A stretch of 64,000 nucleotides of DNA from positions 1,612,001 to 1,676,000 of the forward strand of contig NZ_CP077970.1 in NCBI RefSeq assembly GCF_024758505.1, read 5' to 3'. The position numbers and the translations under genes were made by a program. The DNA is from Bradyrhizobium arachidis. GTDB taxonomy: Bacteria; Pseudomonadota; Alphaproteobacteria; Rhizobiales; Xanthobacteraceae. The notes under the pieces were generated by a model. It ran no database searches and was not told the DNA's origin. It saw only the letters and a program-made list of their open reading frames with translations. Every line of letters begins with the position of its first letter. The stretch's first letter is position 1. This document shows, one piece after another, positions 45,888 through 55,163 of this stretch.

Positions 45888-47102
45888 TCAAGCGGTCCCG
45901 CTCCGCGGGTCCATTTCAGAGCCTCGTTCGGCAAGCGCTAAATCATCCCTGTGTATGATCTGGCTAGACGCAGAGAACGCCCACGGAGATTCAGGTTCTT
46001 TGCCGGGCTGCCGAGTAATGTAGCCGAGTTCTGTGCTTGAATGGATAGAAAGACCTCGAGCGAACTCGTTGCCGTGCACGTCTCGTACAACGACGGCATC
46101 GCCACGGCCAAAGTCGCCGCAGTATGATATTACTCCCGTGGCGCAAAGATCCTCGCCGGATAGCAGATTCATTGCTGCCGCAGCATTAACGACAAGTACG
46201 CCAGCTGGCTTCAATGTCGCGGCGATTCGCGTCTTCCGCGCAATACGCGCTTCGATAGAAGGTTGAAACCAGGTACATGGCTTACCTTTGTCAAAGGCTG
46301 AGAGGGGATGCACGTCGCGACCATCCGCAATCGCCATATTGACTCCGGAGGCAAGCGCCATTCGCGCCGCGGCGAGCTTGGTAACCATCCCACCCGAGCT
46401 GTAGCCAGACCGCGCACCGCCGGCCATCCTCTCAATTTCGGGCGTCACCTCCTGCACTTCTCTTATCAACTTGACCGCTGATGATTTATATGGATCTCCC
46501 GAATAAAGACCGTCCACGTTGGACAGTAGTACCAACGTATCGCATCCAATAAGGTGAGCAACGCGAGCGGCGAGACGATCGTTGTCGCCGAAGCATGCTG
46601 CACTCCTCGCGACTACGTCGTTTTCGTTGAGCACGGGGATTGCTTGAAATGTCAGAAGATTCGTCAATGTTGCGCGCACGTTCAGCATGCGCTGCCTCTC
46701 GGTGGTGTCGTGCAAAGTGAGTAGAACCTGCGCTACTGACAGTCGATGTCGCGCGAACGACTCCCTAAAAGCTCTTGCAAGGTGCATTTGTCCAACCGCA
46801 GCGGCAGCCTGCCGCTCCTTTTTTGGCAGCGTTTTCTGGTGTAGATCAAGAGCATGTCTGCCAATGGCAACGGCACCGGACGACACCAAAACTACATCTT
46901 GGCCGCGCCCGCGAAGGCGCCCAATATCTTCGGCTAGCGTCTCAAGCCATGGCTCTCGAACTGTACCGCTCGCTTGGTCAACGATTAGAGCCGAGCCAAT
47001 CTTCACCACAAGGCGCCGGGCCGAAGCAAGAGTTCGCTGACTCGGGTGCTCTCGAGGCAACCCGACATCCTTCCATCTTCTAGAGGTTTCGAATTCCTTC
47101 AC
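45888..47102 (-). CDS. proB: glutamate 5-kinase
   Basis: A 404-aa enzyme phosphorylating glutamate to gamma-glutamyl phosphate, the first step to glutamate semialdehyde/pyrroline-5-carboxylate. An amino-acid kinase domain (RRLVVKIGSALIV, VSSGAVAIGRHAL, LNENDVVA, CFGDNDRLAARVAHLIG, LLSNVDGLYSGDP, SSGGMVTKLAAARMA) is followed by a PUA domain from about residue 295 (LKPAGVLVVNAAAAMNLLSG, GDFGRGDAVVVRDVHG). Its last residues (EMDPRSGTA) and its stop are encoded by the inverted repeat of the IS3 copy, but the body of the enzyme is complete. It lies 66 bp downstream of the second CarB-like gene on the same strand, so one operon is likely. No gene for the next enzyme (ProA) is in the window. Confidence 0.92.
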   Translation of the reverse strand: MKEFETSRRWKDVGLPREHPSQRTLASARRLVVKIGSALIVDQASGTVREPWLETLAEDIGRLRGRGQDVVLVSSGAVAIGRHALDLHQKTLPKKERQAAAAVGQMHLARAFRESFARHRLSVAQVLLTLHDTTERQRMLNVRATLTNLLTFQAIPVLNENDVVARSAACFGDNDRLAARVAHLIGCDTLVLLSNVDGLYSGDPYKSSAVKLIREVQEVTPEIERMAGGARSGYSSGGMVTKLAAARMALASGVNMAIADGRDVHPLSAFDKGKPCTWFQPSIEARIARKTRIAATLKPAGVLVVNAAAAMNLLSGEDLCATGVISYCGDFGRGDAVVVRDVHGNEFARGLSIHSSTELGYITRQPGKEPESPWAFSASSQIIHRDDLALAERGSEMDPRSGTA

Positions 47103-47168
47103 AGCGGTCGATCGCTCAAGGTCTTATCCATAGCGCGCCATGCGCCACTTAAGAACGGCTTCTGACCA

Positions 47169-47921
47169 CTATCGTCGCAAAATTCGCGCGAAATGGACCT
47201 CGGCGGACTTGCTAAGGAATCCTTCTACATGAATGTTCTTTGCAATTGGCGCCAGCTCCTGCAATCCCACAATGAACGAGCGGTTCACACACTCCTTCGT
47301 TCGACGATAAGTGATTTCGGGATAGGCTCCCAGGGCCATAGCTCGCGAAATCCCTTTCTCGACGACTTCCGTCCCTTGAGCAACCTCATTGAAGAACTTG
47401 TGTTGTAAGGCCCATTTGACTGATACAGCTTCGCACCCGAAAACAATGTCAGACGTCGCAGCGCGCCCCAGCGACTTCTCCAGCATGTAGGCGCCGATCG
47501 GGCAACCTAGGCCATATTTGAGCTCCCAGCCGAGCGCCTTCGCTGTTGGCGTCCCAACACGCCAATCACAGCAAAGCGCGATTTGGACTCCGCCCCCTAT
47601 GGCATACCCGTCGATTGCTGCGACGGTAGGCTTTGGTACGTTTAGGATCGCAACATAAAGCCGCGTCAGTCGATCTACGAGTTCCTCAACGGCGGCCTTT
47701 GTTTTCACATCGCGTGCTTCATTGAAATCGTCACCGACGCAGAAGGAGCGACGCACTCCACCGGTGAGAACCATTGCCTTCACGGCAGGTTCGTCTTGGG
47801 CCAATCGACAAGCGGCGATGATACCTCGCTCAAGCTCTCGGTTGAGCGGATTTAGCGGATTTGCACGATTGAACTGCGCCACGAGGACGCTACCCCTCGT
47901 GTAAAGATCTATTGCTGCCAT
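47169..47921 (-). CDS. second carboxymethylproline synthase-like crotonase
   Basis: A 250-aa paralogue of the protein at 40686. ATG 47921 (MAAIDLYTRG) is chosen because it aligns with the paralogue; ATG 47927 is equally possible, and the open frame to 48062 is probably untranslated. Matching stretches are RSFCVGDDFNEA, VPKPTVAAIDGYAIGGGVQIAL, LGWELKYGLGCPIGAYMLE and NIHVEGF. The putative catalytic Gln113, Glu133 and His231 are at the same positions as in the paralogue. Differences from CarB near the oxyanion hole (GD for GG, Gly for Met108) suggest another acyl-CoA or another product isomer. It probably forms an operon with glutamate 5-kinase. Confidence 0.72.
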   Translation of the reverse strand: MAAIDLYTRGSVLVAQFNRANPLNPLNRELERGIIAACRLAQDEPAVKAMVLTGGVRRSFCVGDDFNEARDVKTKAAVEELVDRLTRLYVAILNVPKPTVAAIDGYAIGGGVQIALCCDWRVGTPTAKALGWELKYGLGCPIGAYMLEKSLGRAATSDIVFGCEAVSVKWALQHKFFNEVAQGTEVVEKGISRAMALGAYPEITYRRTKECVNRSFIVGLQELAPIAKNIHVEGFLSKSAEVHFARILRR

Positions 47922-48020
47922 ACCCATCTCACGTGCCCTTCGAAAGCTTCGCCTGGCTTGCGAACGCCGACCCTGCACCACTCTTGCAAGCGCACAGCCG
48001 TCCTTCTCGATCGCGCCAAC

Positions 48021-48048
48021 TCTATAGATCATTCGAGCTAGGATACAA
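48021..48048 (-). promoter_or_regulatory. candidate promoter of the crotonase-proB operon
   Basis: On the reverse strand TTGTAT (48048-48043), 16 bases, TATAGA (48026-48021). It lies about 95 bp before the crotonase start and is divergent from the reductase promoter. Confidence 0.4.
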
Positions 48049-48081
48049 GAAGAGATTCTCATTATCGATGCATATACATCG

Positions 48082-48109
48082 TTGACTCTTCTTTCTATAG
48101 TTGTACACT
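48082..48109 (+). promoter_or_regulatory. candidate promoter of the crotonyl-CoA carboxylase/reductase gene
   Basis: TTGACT (48082-48087), 16 bases, TACACT (48104-48109), about 29 bp before ATG 48138. Same layout and GTACAC core as the promoter at 40603. Confidence 0.45.
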
Positions 48110-48137
48110 CTTGGCCATCTTCTTACGTTCAAGGGTG

Positions 48138-49418
48138 ATGAGTACAATGAATCGAAACAGCGGCGATGGTCGGTCCTTGTCGAATTGCGTCCCGCTAACC
48201 GCCAAAGATCTTTACGAGATCGGAGAAATTCCGCCGTTGGGTCATGTACCGAAGCACATGTATGCCTGGGTCATTCGCCGGGAGCGCCACGGGGATCCGG
48301 AATCCGCAATGCAAGTAGAGGTCGCTGATACCCCTGGGATAGGACCATCGGACGTCCTAGTCATGATTATGGCGGTCGGGGTGAACTACAACGGCATTTG
48401 GGCCGCCCTCGGGCAGCCGGTTTCACCCTTCGACATGCATCGCCAATCCCAACACATTGCGGGATCTGATGCAGCCGGGATCATCTGGGCGCTCGGCGAT
48501 CAAGTGAAGAAATGGAAAGTCGGCGACGAGGTGGTTATTCATTGCCACCAAGACGATGGCGATGATGTTGAGTGCAATGGGGGCGATCCCATGTTCTCGC
48601 CTTCTCAGAAAATTTGGGGTTATGAAACTCCCGACGGATCCTTCGCGCAATTCGCCCGCGTTCAATCGCGGCAGCTGCTACATCGGCCAACGCACCTAAG
48701 CTGGGAGGAAAGTGCGTGCTATACGCTCACGCTGGGTACTGCATATAGGATGTTGTTTGGTCATCCTCCGCACGTCATCCGACCAGGTCAAAACGTTTTA
48801 GTGTGGGGCGCGGCTGGGGGGCTTGGCTCGATGGCAGTTCAACTCATAACCGAAGCGGGCGCCAACGCTATCGGCGTTGTTTCTAACGAGGCGAAGCGGG
48901 ACTATGTAATGTCGTTGGGAGCCAAGGGCGTCATAAATCGCAAGCACTTCGACTGCTGGGGCCAACTTCCTGATATCGATGAAACAGCCAAGTACAGCGA
49001 CTACATGAAGAAGGTTCGACGTTTTGGCAGAGCCATTTGGGAGACCACAGGAAAGAGCAACGACGTCGACATTGTGTTGGAACACCCGGGAGAAGTGACA
49101 TTTCCAGTAAGTTGCTTCATCGTGAAACGAGGCGGAATGGTCGTCTTCTGCGCTGGCACCTCAGGTTATAATCTTACGCTGGATGCGCGGTTTGTCTGGA
49201 TGCGGCAAAAGAGAGTCCAGGGCAGCCACTTCGCTAATTTTCATCAGGTATGGGAAGCGAATCGACTTGTTTCTGAACGGCGCATAGATCCCTGCTTGTC
49301 AGAAACTTTCACTTGGGCCGAAATTCCGCACGCGCACAGGAAAATGTGGAGGAACCAACACCTTCCTGGAAATATGGCGGCTCTGGTCCAAGCAAATTCG
49401 GCTCAGCCTATGAACTAA
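48138..49418 (+). CDS. crotonyl-CoA carboxylase/reductase
   Basis: A 426-aa medium-chain dehydrogenase. The family reductively carboxylates crotonyl-CoA (or acrylyl-CoA) to ethylmalonyl-CoA (or methylmalonyl-CoA) with NADPH and CO2. Diagnostic stretches are PLGHVPKHMYAWVIRRERHG, GVNYNGIWAALG, QKIWGYETPDGSFAQF, the nucleotide-binding VLVWGAAGGLGSMAVQL, and a C-terminal QGSHFANFHQVWEAN. Length fits (about 430 aa). ATG 48138 is preferred over the TTG at 48111. In a pathway with CarB-like enzymes its likely role is to supply an alkylmalonyl-CoA co-substrate. It is divergent from the crotonase-proB operon. Confidence 0.9.
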   Translation: MSTMNRNSGDGRSLSNCVPLTAKDLYEIGEIPPLGHVPKHMYAWVIRRERHGDPESAMQVEVADTPGIGPSDVLVMIMAVGVNYNGIWAALGQPVSPFDMHRQSQHIAGSDAAGIIWALGDQVKKWKVGDEVVIHCHQDDGDDVECNGGDPMFSPSQKIWGYETPDGSFAQFARVQSRQLLHRPTHLSWEESACYTLTLGTAYRMLFGHPPHVIRPGQNVLVWGAAGGLGSMAVQLITEAGANAIGVVSNEAKRDYVMSLGAKGVINRKHFDCWGQLPDIDETAKYSDYMKKVRRFGRAIWETTGKSNDVDIVLEHPGEVTFPVSCFIVKRGGMVVFCAGTSGYNLTLDARFVWMRQKRVQGSHFANFHQVWEANRLVSERRIDPCLSETFTWAEIPHAHRKMWRNQHLPGNMAALVQANSAQPMN

Positions 49419-49654
49419 GTGAACGTAAAGTTGGGCATGCCGCCGACGGCCCGACATAGAAATCGACGCGACATAAAGATGTATCGAGTCGCCCGTGAAC
49501 AAGCCTCTAAGCGATTGAGCGAGAGTCTATTTTTGGTATTTGAGGGCGTTCGAGATTGCAGGGATTTAAGGCTTGAGCGTCCCAAACCTTGCAAATTCGT
49601 TTTTGGATTCACCTTCGCTGTGAACCGTGCTTTTGTGGTGCATCGGAGGGGACG

Positions 49655-50271
49655 ATGCGGCCGAAGAAGCACAAGACGACGGGATCGAACGATCTGTTCC
49701 GAGCACGGCTGGACCAGATCATCAACATGAACCACGAGTTGGTTCTGCTTGCCGGCAGGATCGATTGGGACTGGATCGACGGGGAGATCGCGCCGCTCTA
49801 CAGCGAGAACGGCAGGCCGGGTATCGAGACCCGCTTCATGATCGGGCTGTTGTTGCTCAAGCACATTTACGGGCTGCCCGATGAGGGGGTGTGCGAGCGC
49901 TGGGTCCACGATCCGTACTTCCAGTTCTTCACCGGCGAAGAGTTTTTCCAGCACGTTTTCCCGCACGAGCGCTCAGACCTGAGCCATTGGCGCAAGCGGT
50001 TCGGCGACAAACTGGAGCGGTTGTTGGCCGAGAGCCTTCGGGTGGCGCACAAGGCCGGTGCGTTGCCCAGCCAAGACCTCAAGCGGGTCACGGTCGACAC
50101 GACCTGCAGCCGAAGGCCATCAGCTTCCCAACCGACGCCAAACTGCTGCATGCAGCGATCCGGGGGTTGAACCGCCTGGCGAGGAAGCACGCGGTCAGGC
50201 TGCGGCAATCCTATGCTCGCGTGGCCAAAAGCGCGGCGAGGATGGCGGGCCGTTACGCCCATGCCAAACAG
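49655..50271 (+). pseudogene. IS5-family transposase, 5' part
   Basis: From ATG 49655 (MRPKKHKTTGSNDLFRARLD) with RPGIETRFMIGLLLLKHIYG, FFQHVFPHERSDLSHWRKR and KRVTVDTT. One base is missing near 50106, after which the frame continues as QPKAISFPTDAKLLHAAIRG to RYAHAKQ. There it is interrupted by an IS110 element; the remainder is at 51658. Confidence 0.88.
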
Positions 50272-50355
50272 ATGGGGTGGATGCCAGCCTTCTCCGACGG
50301 CATCGCAATGTGCCAAGTTTGTGGTGAGACAGCCCGGTAAGGAAAGGCAGAATCC

Positions 50356-51378
50356 ATGAAAGAAGTTACCATCGTCGGAGTCGATCTGGCAAAGAACGTT
50401 TTTCAACTGCATGGGGCGGCGGCCGATGGATCTGTCGTGTTTCGGAGAAAGCTGACGCGTCTGCAGTTTCGTAAAGTTCATGGCGGGTCACCCCACCTGT
50501 GTCGTGGCGATGGAGGCTTGCGGCAGCTCCCATTACTGGGCTCGCGAGATGATTCGGCTCGGTCACCAGCCGAAATTGATTGCGCCTGGCTATGTCAAAG
50601 CCTTCATCAAGCGGCAGAAGAATGACGCCGCGGATGCAGAGGCGATCGTCGAAGCGGCGCTACGTCCGACCATGCGCTTTGTCGCGCCGAAGACCGAGGG
50701 ACAGCAGTCCCGCGCCATCGTCTTTCGCACCGGGAACAGTTGGTCAATCAGCGCACCGAAGTGGTCAACGTATTGCGCGCATACTTGTATGAATTCGGCT
50801 ATATTGCTCCGCAAGGCATTGGCCACCTGCGCAGTCTGATCGAGGTCATCGAGAACGAGAACACGGAGCTGCCGGATCTGGTTCGCGAGATCTGCCGTGG
50901 TTTGCTGGACCAAATTGCTCAGATGACAGGCCGCCTCGAGGCACTGAAGAAGACGATCGACGCGCTATCCAGGGAGGGGGAAACATCGCGGCGCTTGCAG
51001 ACTATGCCCGGTGTCGGTCCTATCGCCGCCCTTGCCGTCGAGACCTTTGCGCCACCGATGGAGAGCTTCAAGTGCGGTCGAGATTTCGCCGCCTGGCTCG
51101 GGCTGGTCCCAATGCAGAAGTCGACAGGAGGCAACCAACGGTTAGGGAAGACCTCGAAGATGGGCCAACGCGACATTCGACGATTATTCATCCTCGGTGC
51201 CATGGCTGTCGTGCAATGGGCCTCCCGAAAGGGCCCGCGCGAAGGCTCCTGGCTTGCTCGCATGATATCGAGGAAGCCGCGTATGCTGGTAGCAGTTGCG
51301 TTGGCCAACAAAATGGCACGTGCTGTCTGGGCCATGCTGACGAAACAGGAGGACTACCGGAATCCGGCGATGGTGTAG
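50356..51378 (+). pseudogene. IS110-family transposase, two frameshifts
   Basis: Starts MKEVTIVGVDLAKNVFQLHG with the first acid of the DEDD domain. The frame shifts at about 50480 (continuing MAGHPTCVVAMEACGSSHYWAR, KRQKNDAADAEAIVEAA) and again at about 50735 (continuing VNQRTEVVNVLRAYLYEFGY). The C-terminal part is intact, with TMPGVGPIAALAVE, AAWLGLVPMQKSTGGNQRLG and the Ser-containing end region, to the stop at 51378. Confidence 0.88.
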
Positions 51379-51651
51379 GTATGATCATTTATCAATACAC
51401 CTAAAGCCGGTACGTCGGAGATGTGAGGAAGGCAAGAACCGCATGGGCAAATGATCGATCAGATCGGGGTCAGGAAAACCAGGGCTTGAACGGGAGCCTC
51501 ACGAGCTCGTCAAACAGATTAGGGCCTGATCCGCGCATCACCATACCGGCCCGCGGCATGTGAATGGCCGCACCCTAAAGGCCTGACACAAGTCCGCCTC
51601 GATCACACGCCAAGAAGTTCGAAGTTTCCCTTGCAAAACGGCTGGCATCCA
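51379..51651 (+). ncRNA. candidate bridge RNA region of the IS110 element
   Basis: The non-coding part between the transposase stop and the right inverted repeat. In the IS1111 group this end encodes the guide RNA that pairs with target and donor DNA. I have not folded it; the call rests on position and family knowledge only. Confidence 0.35.
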
Positions 51652-51657
51652 CACAAG

Positions 51658-52300
51658 TTCAACCGGCATCAGCGACAGCTGCGTATCCTGCGCAGCCGGC
51701 TGGGCCGGATCATCCGCGACATCCGCCGCAAGACCGAGGGCCTGCCCGCACTGGAGGAGGCATTCGCTCTCCCACTCGGCCGGGCCACGCAGATCCGCTC
51801 GCAGCGGCAGCGCCAGCGCGGCTTCAAGCTTTATTCCTTCCATGCTCCGGAGGTGGAGTGCATTGGCAAGGGCAAGGCCAGCGCGCCTTACGAATTCGGG
51901 GTGAAGGCCTCCATCGTCACCAACAATCGCCGGGCTCCTGGTGGCCTGTTCGTGCTGCACGCCAGGTCGTTGCCCGACAATCCATACGACGGTCACACCT
52001 TGCGGGACGTCCTTGACCGCACCGAGACACTCACCGGCTGTGCGGTCGAACGGGCTTATGTCGACAAGGGCTACCGCGGCCACGACGCGCAAAATCCCCG
52101 CCGCGTCTTCATCTCCGGCCAGAAGCGTGGCGTCTTCGGCGCCATCAAGCGCGAGCTGCGCCGCCGCTCCGCCATTGAGCCCATCATCGGACACCTCAAA
52201 ACGAAGGACACCTCGGCCGGTGCTACCTCAAAGGCCGCGCCGGGGACGCCGCTAACGTCGTCCTCTCGGCCGCCGGCCACAACTTGTATGGGGTGTCTCT
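51658..52300 (+). pseudogene. IS5-family transposase, 3' part
   Basis: Continues the gene at 49655: FNRHQRQLRILRSRLGRIIRD, YSFHAPEVECIGKGKASAPYEFGVK, NPYDGHTLRDVL, RAYVDKGYRGHDA and KRELRRRSAIEPIIGHLK. A frameshift near 52200 moves the rest (GRCYLKGRAGDAANVVLSAAGHNL) to another frame, and the sequence diverges from the family after about 52300. Confidence 0.88.
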
Positions 52301-54065
52301 TGTCAAGAGTTTTAGCGATTCTTCTCCTTGTACCGAGGGTGCAGTTGTGTGCGTCAAGTTCGGTAAATTGATCGTGGGGTCCGGCGAAGCCATCCCCTCG
52401 GAGCCGCCGTCGCTCGCTTGCTCCAGGCGCAGCACTGGCGAGCGACGCGGCGGAGAGGGGTGGCCCATCCCCTTGGTGGGCCTAAGCATGGTCCGGCGGC
52501 AGGGCGTAACGTCCCCATCTTGCGCTCTTTCAGCAGGTCCATGTTCAGATAGCGATAGGCTTCGAGCAGGATGGCATGGCAACAGAGAGACATTCCGAGG
52601 GAGCTTGCAATATCCAGCGGGCATCGCGCCGCGTACTTGTATGCGGTCGAACGCAGTGTTCGACCATGATGCAGCAATGCGCATCTCAAGCGAAGCTCGG
52701 GCAGCGGGCCCATTCTTCCGCGAGGTCATATGGACCAAGTTGTGGCGCGGGTCACCGCCACCTCGGAGTATCAGGGCTCGGCGGTTGCTTCGCCAAGCCC
52801 CAATTGAGGTGTCGCGTCGCGCGTTCATGCTACCGGGCGGGCGTAACTTGATCCCTAAAGGTATTTCGCCTGTCGTCGTCAAGCGCCAGAACGCAATGAG
52901 CAATTTACGCGCGAGCGCCACGATCATGGTCTTGCGCGTACCGCCGCGCGCGTCGGCCACGCGAGTATGGAACCATTGCCAGCGCGTGCAAGGCCCTTCT
53001 CCCGTCTTCGCCTGTCGCTCTCATCGGGAGCGCCCGTGAGGCCCGCGTAACGCGCGACCGCTCTGCGATCTCTCAATTGCCGGGAGAGGATCATGCACGA
53101 GCATGTCCGCTGTTTCGATTCCAACGCCAATGATCCGCGCCAGCAATTTGACCATCGCGTGCGCTCCGCTCTCGGAAACCTGCAAACGATGTAATCGAGC
53201 CGCCTCGATCTCCCTGATCTGCTCTCTGACGAGGCGAAGGCGGGCCGTCCCGGCGCATCTCGGCGATAGTGTTGGGTGGGAGAAGCACTCCTGCCGGCGT
53301 GCGCAGCGTCTCGAGCTGCTTTGACGCATGACGCAGCGTCGGCTTGAAATTGCGAATACCCAGGCGAACGAGACATGCCTTCATTCGATTGATAATGCTG
53401 GTCTGATGGCTGACAAGGTTCTCACGCTCGCGGTTCGGATGTCGGGCGTCCTCTTCATCGAGACTTGGGATTGCCGCCATTTGGCAATGGTCCGGCTCTC
53501 CGCGTAGCTAACCGAGAAGAGCGCGCTTCAAATGCTCGGTGTCGAGACGATCGGTTTTAGCCCGCCGGTGCTCGCGGGGGACGGCGACGCTTGTTGAGTG
53601 GATAACGAAGGCCTCGACGCCACGAGCCCGCAGCCACCGCGCCAGCCAAAAACCATCGCGACCGGCCTCAAAGCCGACTGCTATACGTGTGATCGCGTGC
53701 CCAACGTTTGCGGCCTCCTCGCGCCAGTGATGTAGCAACCGGAGCAGCGCGTCTTCGTCGGCGCCAAGCTTCTTCAACGGATGACGATCCAATCCGGGGA
53801 CGATTCCAGCGACGAGCCAGCTTGAGAGGCTCATCTCAATGACCGCGATCAGCGTACTGTTCTGTTCCAGGACCGTGGAAGACCTGCCGAGATCGTTCGC
53901 ATTTTGCATGGGGGTGCTCCATTGCTCATGACCAGCCTCAATACTCTCACGGCTTTGCCGGTCACCCCATAGTATCTTCCGCCGCGTCCTCTCCTGGCTC
54001 GGAGAACTCTTGGCCCTGCTCCTGGGGCTGCTACGGCGAACCCTCGCCTGTCCACCCCAACTCAA
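52301..54065 (-). mobile_element. IS110-family element, decayed
   Basis: A reverse-strand IS110 element of a different lineage from 50272. Its transposase occupies about 52831-53908 and about 500 bp of non-coding sequence follows it. Ends are not resolved. Confidence 0.6.
52831..53908 (-). pseudogene. IS110-family transposase, several frameshifts
   Basis: Starts MQNANDLGRSSTVLEQNSTL and includes HPLKKLGADEDALLRLLHHW, RAKTDRLDTEHLKRALLG (stop at 53508), then in other frames RENLVSHQTSIINRMKACLVRLGIRNFKPTL, HAMVKLLARIIGVGIETADMLVH, RRAVARYAGLTGAPDES and RKTMIVALARKLLIAFWR. The pieces are collinear with one transposase of about 350 aa broken by at least three shifts. Confidence 0.85.
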
Positions 54066-54212
54066 TCCGATTTCTTAACGGGCGACTATTTCCTTATCGA
54101 CGTCGCCGAGCTCCAGGCCGCTGAAGGCAAGCTCAACTGAAATGGACCCGCGGAGCGGGACCGCTTGAACCGGTTTGTTAGTTGGAAACTGACCGCTCCT
54201 GATCCCTTTCTA

Positions 54213-55163
54213 TCACGCTGCCAGAGACTCTGTCTGCTGCAGTTGCTGTGGGCATGTGGTCAACGCGTCAGCGTTGTCCACCATGTCCACAGCCTTCGCC
54301 GCCTGCATCCGTTCGCGCCAGACCGCCATCGGCGTGCGATAGTCATGCGCCTGATGAAGGCGACGATCGTTGTAGAAGGCGATCCAGCTCGCGACCCCTG
54401 CCTTGACCTCGCGGCCGTCGGCATAGCCCTTGAGATAGATGTCCTCATGCTTGAGCGACCGCCACAACCGCTCGATGAAGACGTTATCCATCCAACGACC
54501 GCGGCCATCCATGGAGATCTTGATCCCTGCGCCCGCCAACGCGCCGGTGAAGGCCGCACTGGTGAACTGGCTGCTTGGTCGGTGTTGTCGCGACGATGCT
54601 TCGCATCGCGCTGAAATCTCCGGCGTGCCGTACTTCGCCAGCGCCTCTTCCAGAGCCGCCACGCAGAACGAGACGTCCATCGTGTTCGACAACCGCCACG
54701 CCAGAACCGCACGGCTCGCCCAGTCGATGATGGCGACGAGATAAAGAAAGCCGCGGCCGATGGGCAGATACGTGATGTCGGCCGCCCATACCTGGTTTGG
54801 CCGGTCGATCGTCAAGTTGCGCAACAGATAGGGATAGATCTTGTGGCCCGGCGCTGGCCTCGTCGTGTTCGGCCTTGGTCCCAGCGCCGCGATGCCCATC
54901 TTGCGCATCAACCGCTGCACGCGCTTGCGATTGACCTGAAGCCCCTCAGCCTTCAGCATCGCGGTCATTCGCCGCGAGCCCAGGAACGGCCAGGCGGTGA
55001 ACAGCTCGTCGATCCGCCGCATCAGGGCAAGGTCGTTGTCGTTGGCCGGCCGTGGCGGCCGGTAGACCCCAGAGCGCGCGATGCCAAGCAACATGCATTG
55101 CCGGCGGATCGACAGCGCCATGTCGGCGCGATCGGGCATTCCTCGACAGTCCGGCACGCTCAT
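54213..55163 (-). CDS. IS3 OrfB transposase of copy 3, active site altered
   Basis: The same 316-aa protein as at 44893, including the abnormal [17 protein letters not shown] segment that replaces the second catalytic Asp motif. Confidence 0.88.
   Translation of the reverse strand: MSVPDCRGMPDRADMALSIRRQCMLLGIARSGVYRPPRPANDNDLALMRRIDELFTAWPFLGSRRMTAMLKAEGLQVNRKRVQRLMRKMGIAALGPRPNTTRPAPGHKIYPYLLRNLTIDRPNQVWAADITYLPIGRGFLYLVAIIDWASRAVLAWRLSNTMDVSFCVAALEEALAKYGTPEISARCEASSRQHRPSSQFTSAAFTGALAGAGIKISMDGRGRWMDNVFIERLWRSLKHEDIYLKGYADGREVKAGVASWIAFYNDRRLHQAHDYRTPMAVWRERMQAAKAVDMVDNADALTTCPQQLQQTESLAA

Larger units (their letters stand above)
44533..45918 (+). mobile_element. IS3-family element, copy 2
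   Basis: A 1386-bp element with inverted ends (TGAAATGGACCC at 44533; GGGTCCATTTCA at 45918) and a 4-bp repeat GAGC on both sides (44529-44532 and 45919-45922), which looks like its target duplication. It carries orfA and orfB. It inserted exactly at the 3' end of the glutamate 5-kinase gene. Confidence 0.92.
50272..51657 (+). mobile_element. IS110-family element inside an IS5 transposase gene
   Basis: An insert of about 1386 bp between two halves of the IS5 gene. It has subterminal inverted repeats TGGATGCCAGCC (50278-50289) and GGCTGGCATCCA (51640-51651). The transposase gene is followed by about 280 bp of non-coding sequence. Subterminal repeats and a long 3' non-coding end fit the IS1111 subgroup, in which the guide (bridge) RNA is encoded downstream of the transposase. 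Confidence 0.85.

Noticed and set aside
40686..49418. a complete carbapenem cluster
   Set aside because: No beta-lactam synthetase (CarA) or 2-oxoglutarate-dependent oxygenase (CarC) is visible; only the early-step enzymes are supported.
51538..52194. 218-codon reverse frame
   Set aside because: Antisense of the IS5 transposase 3' part.
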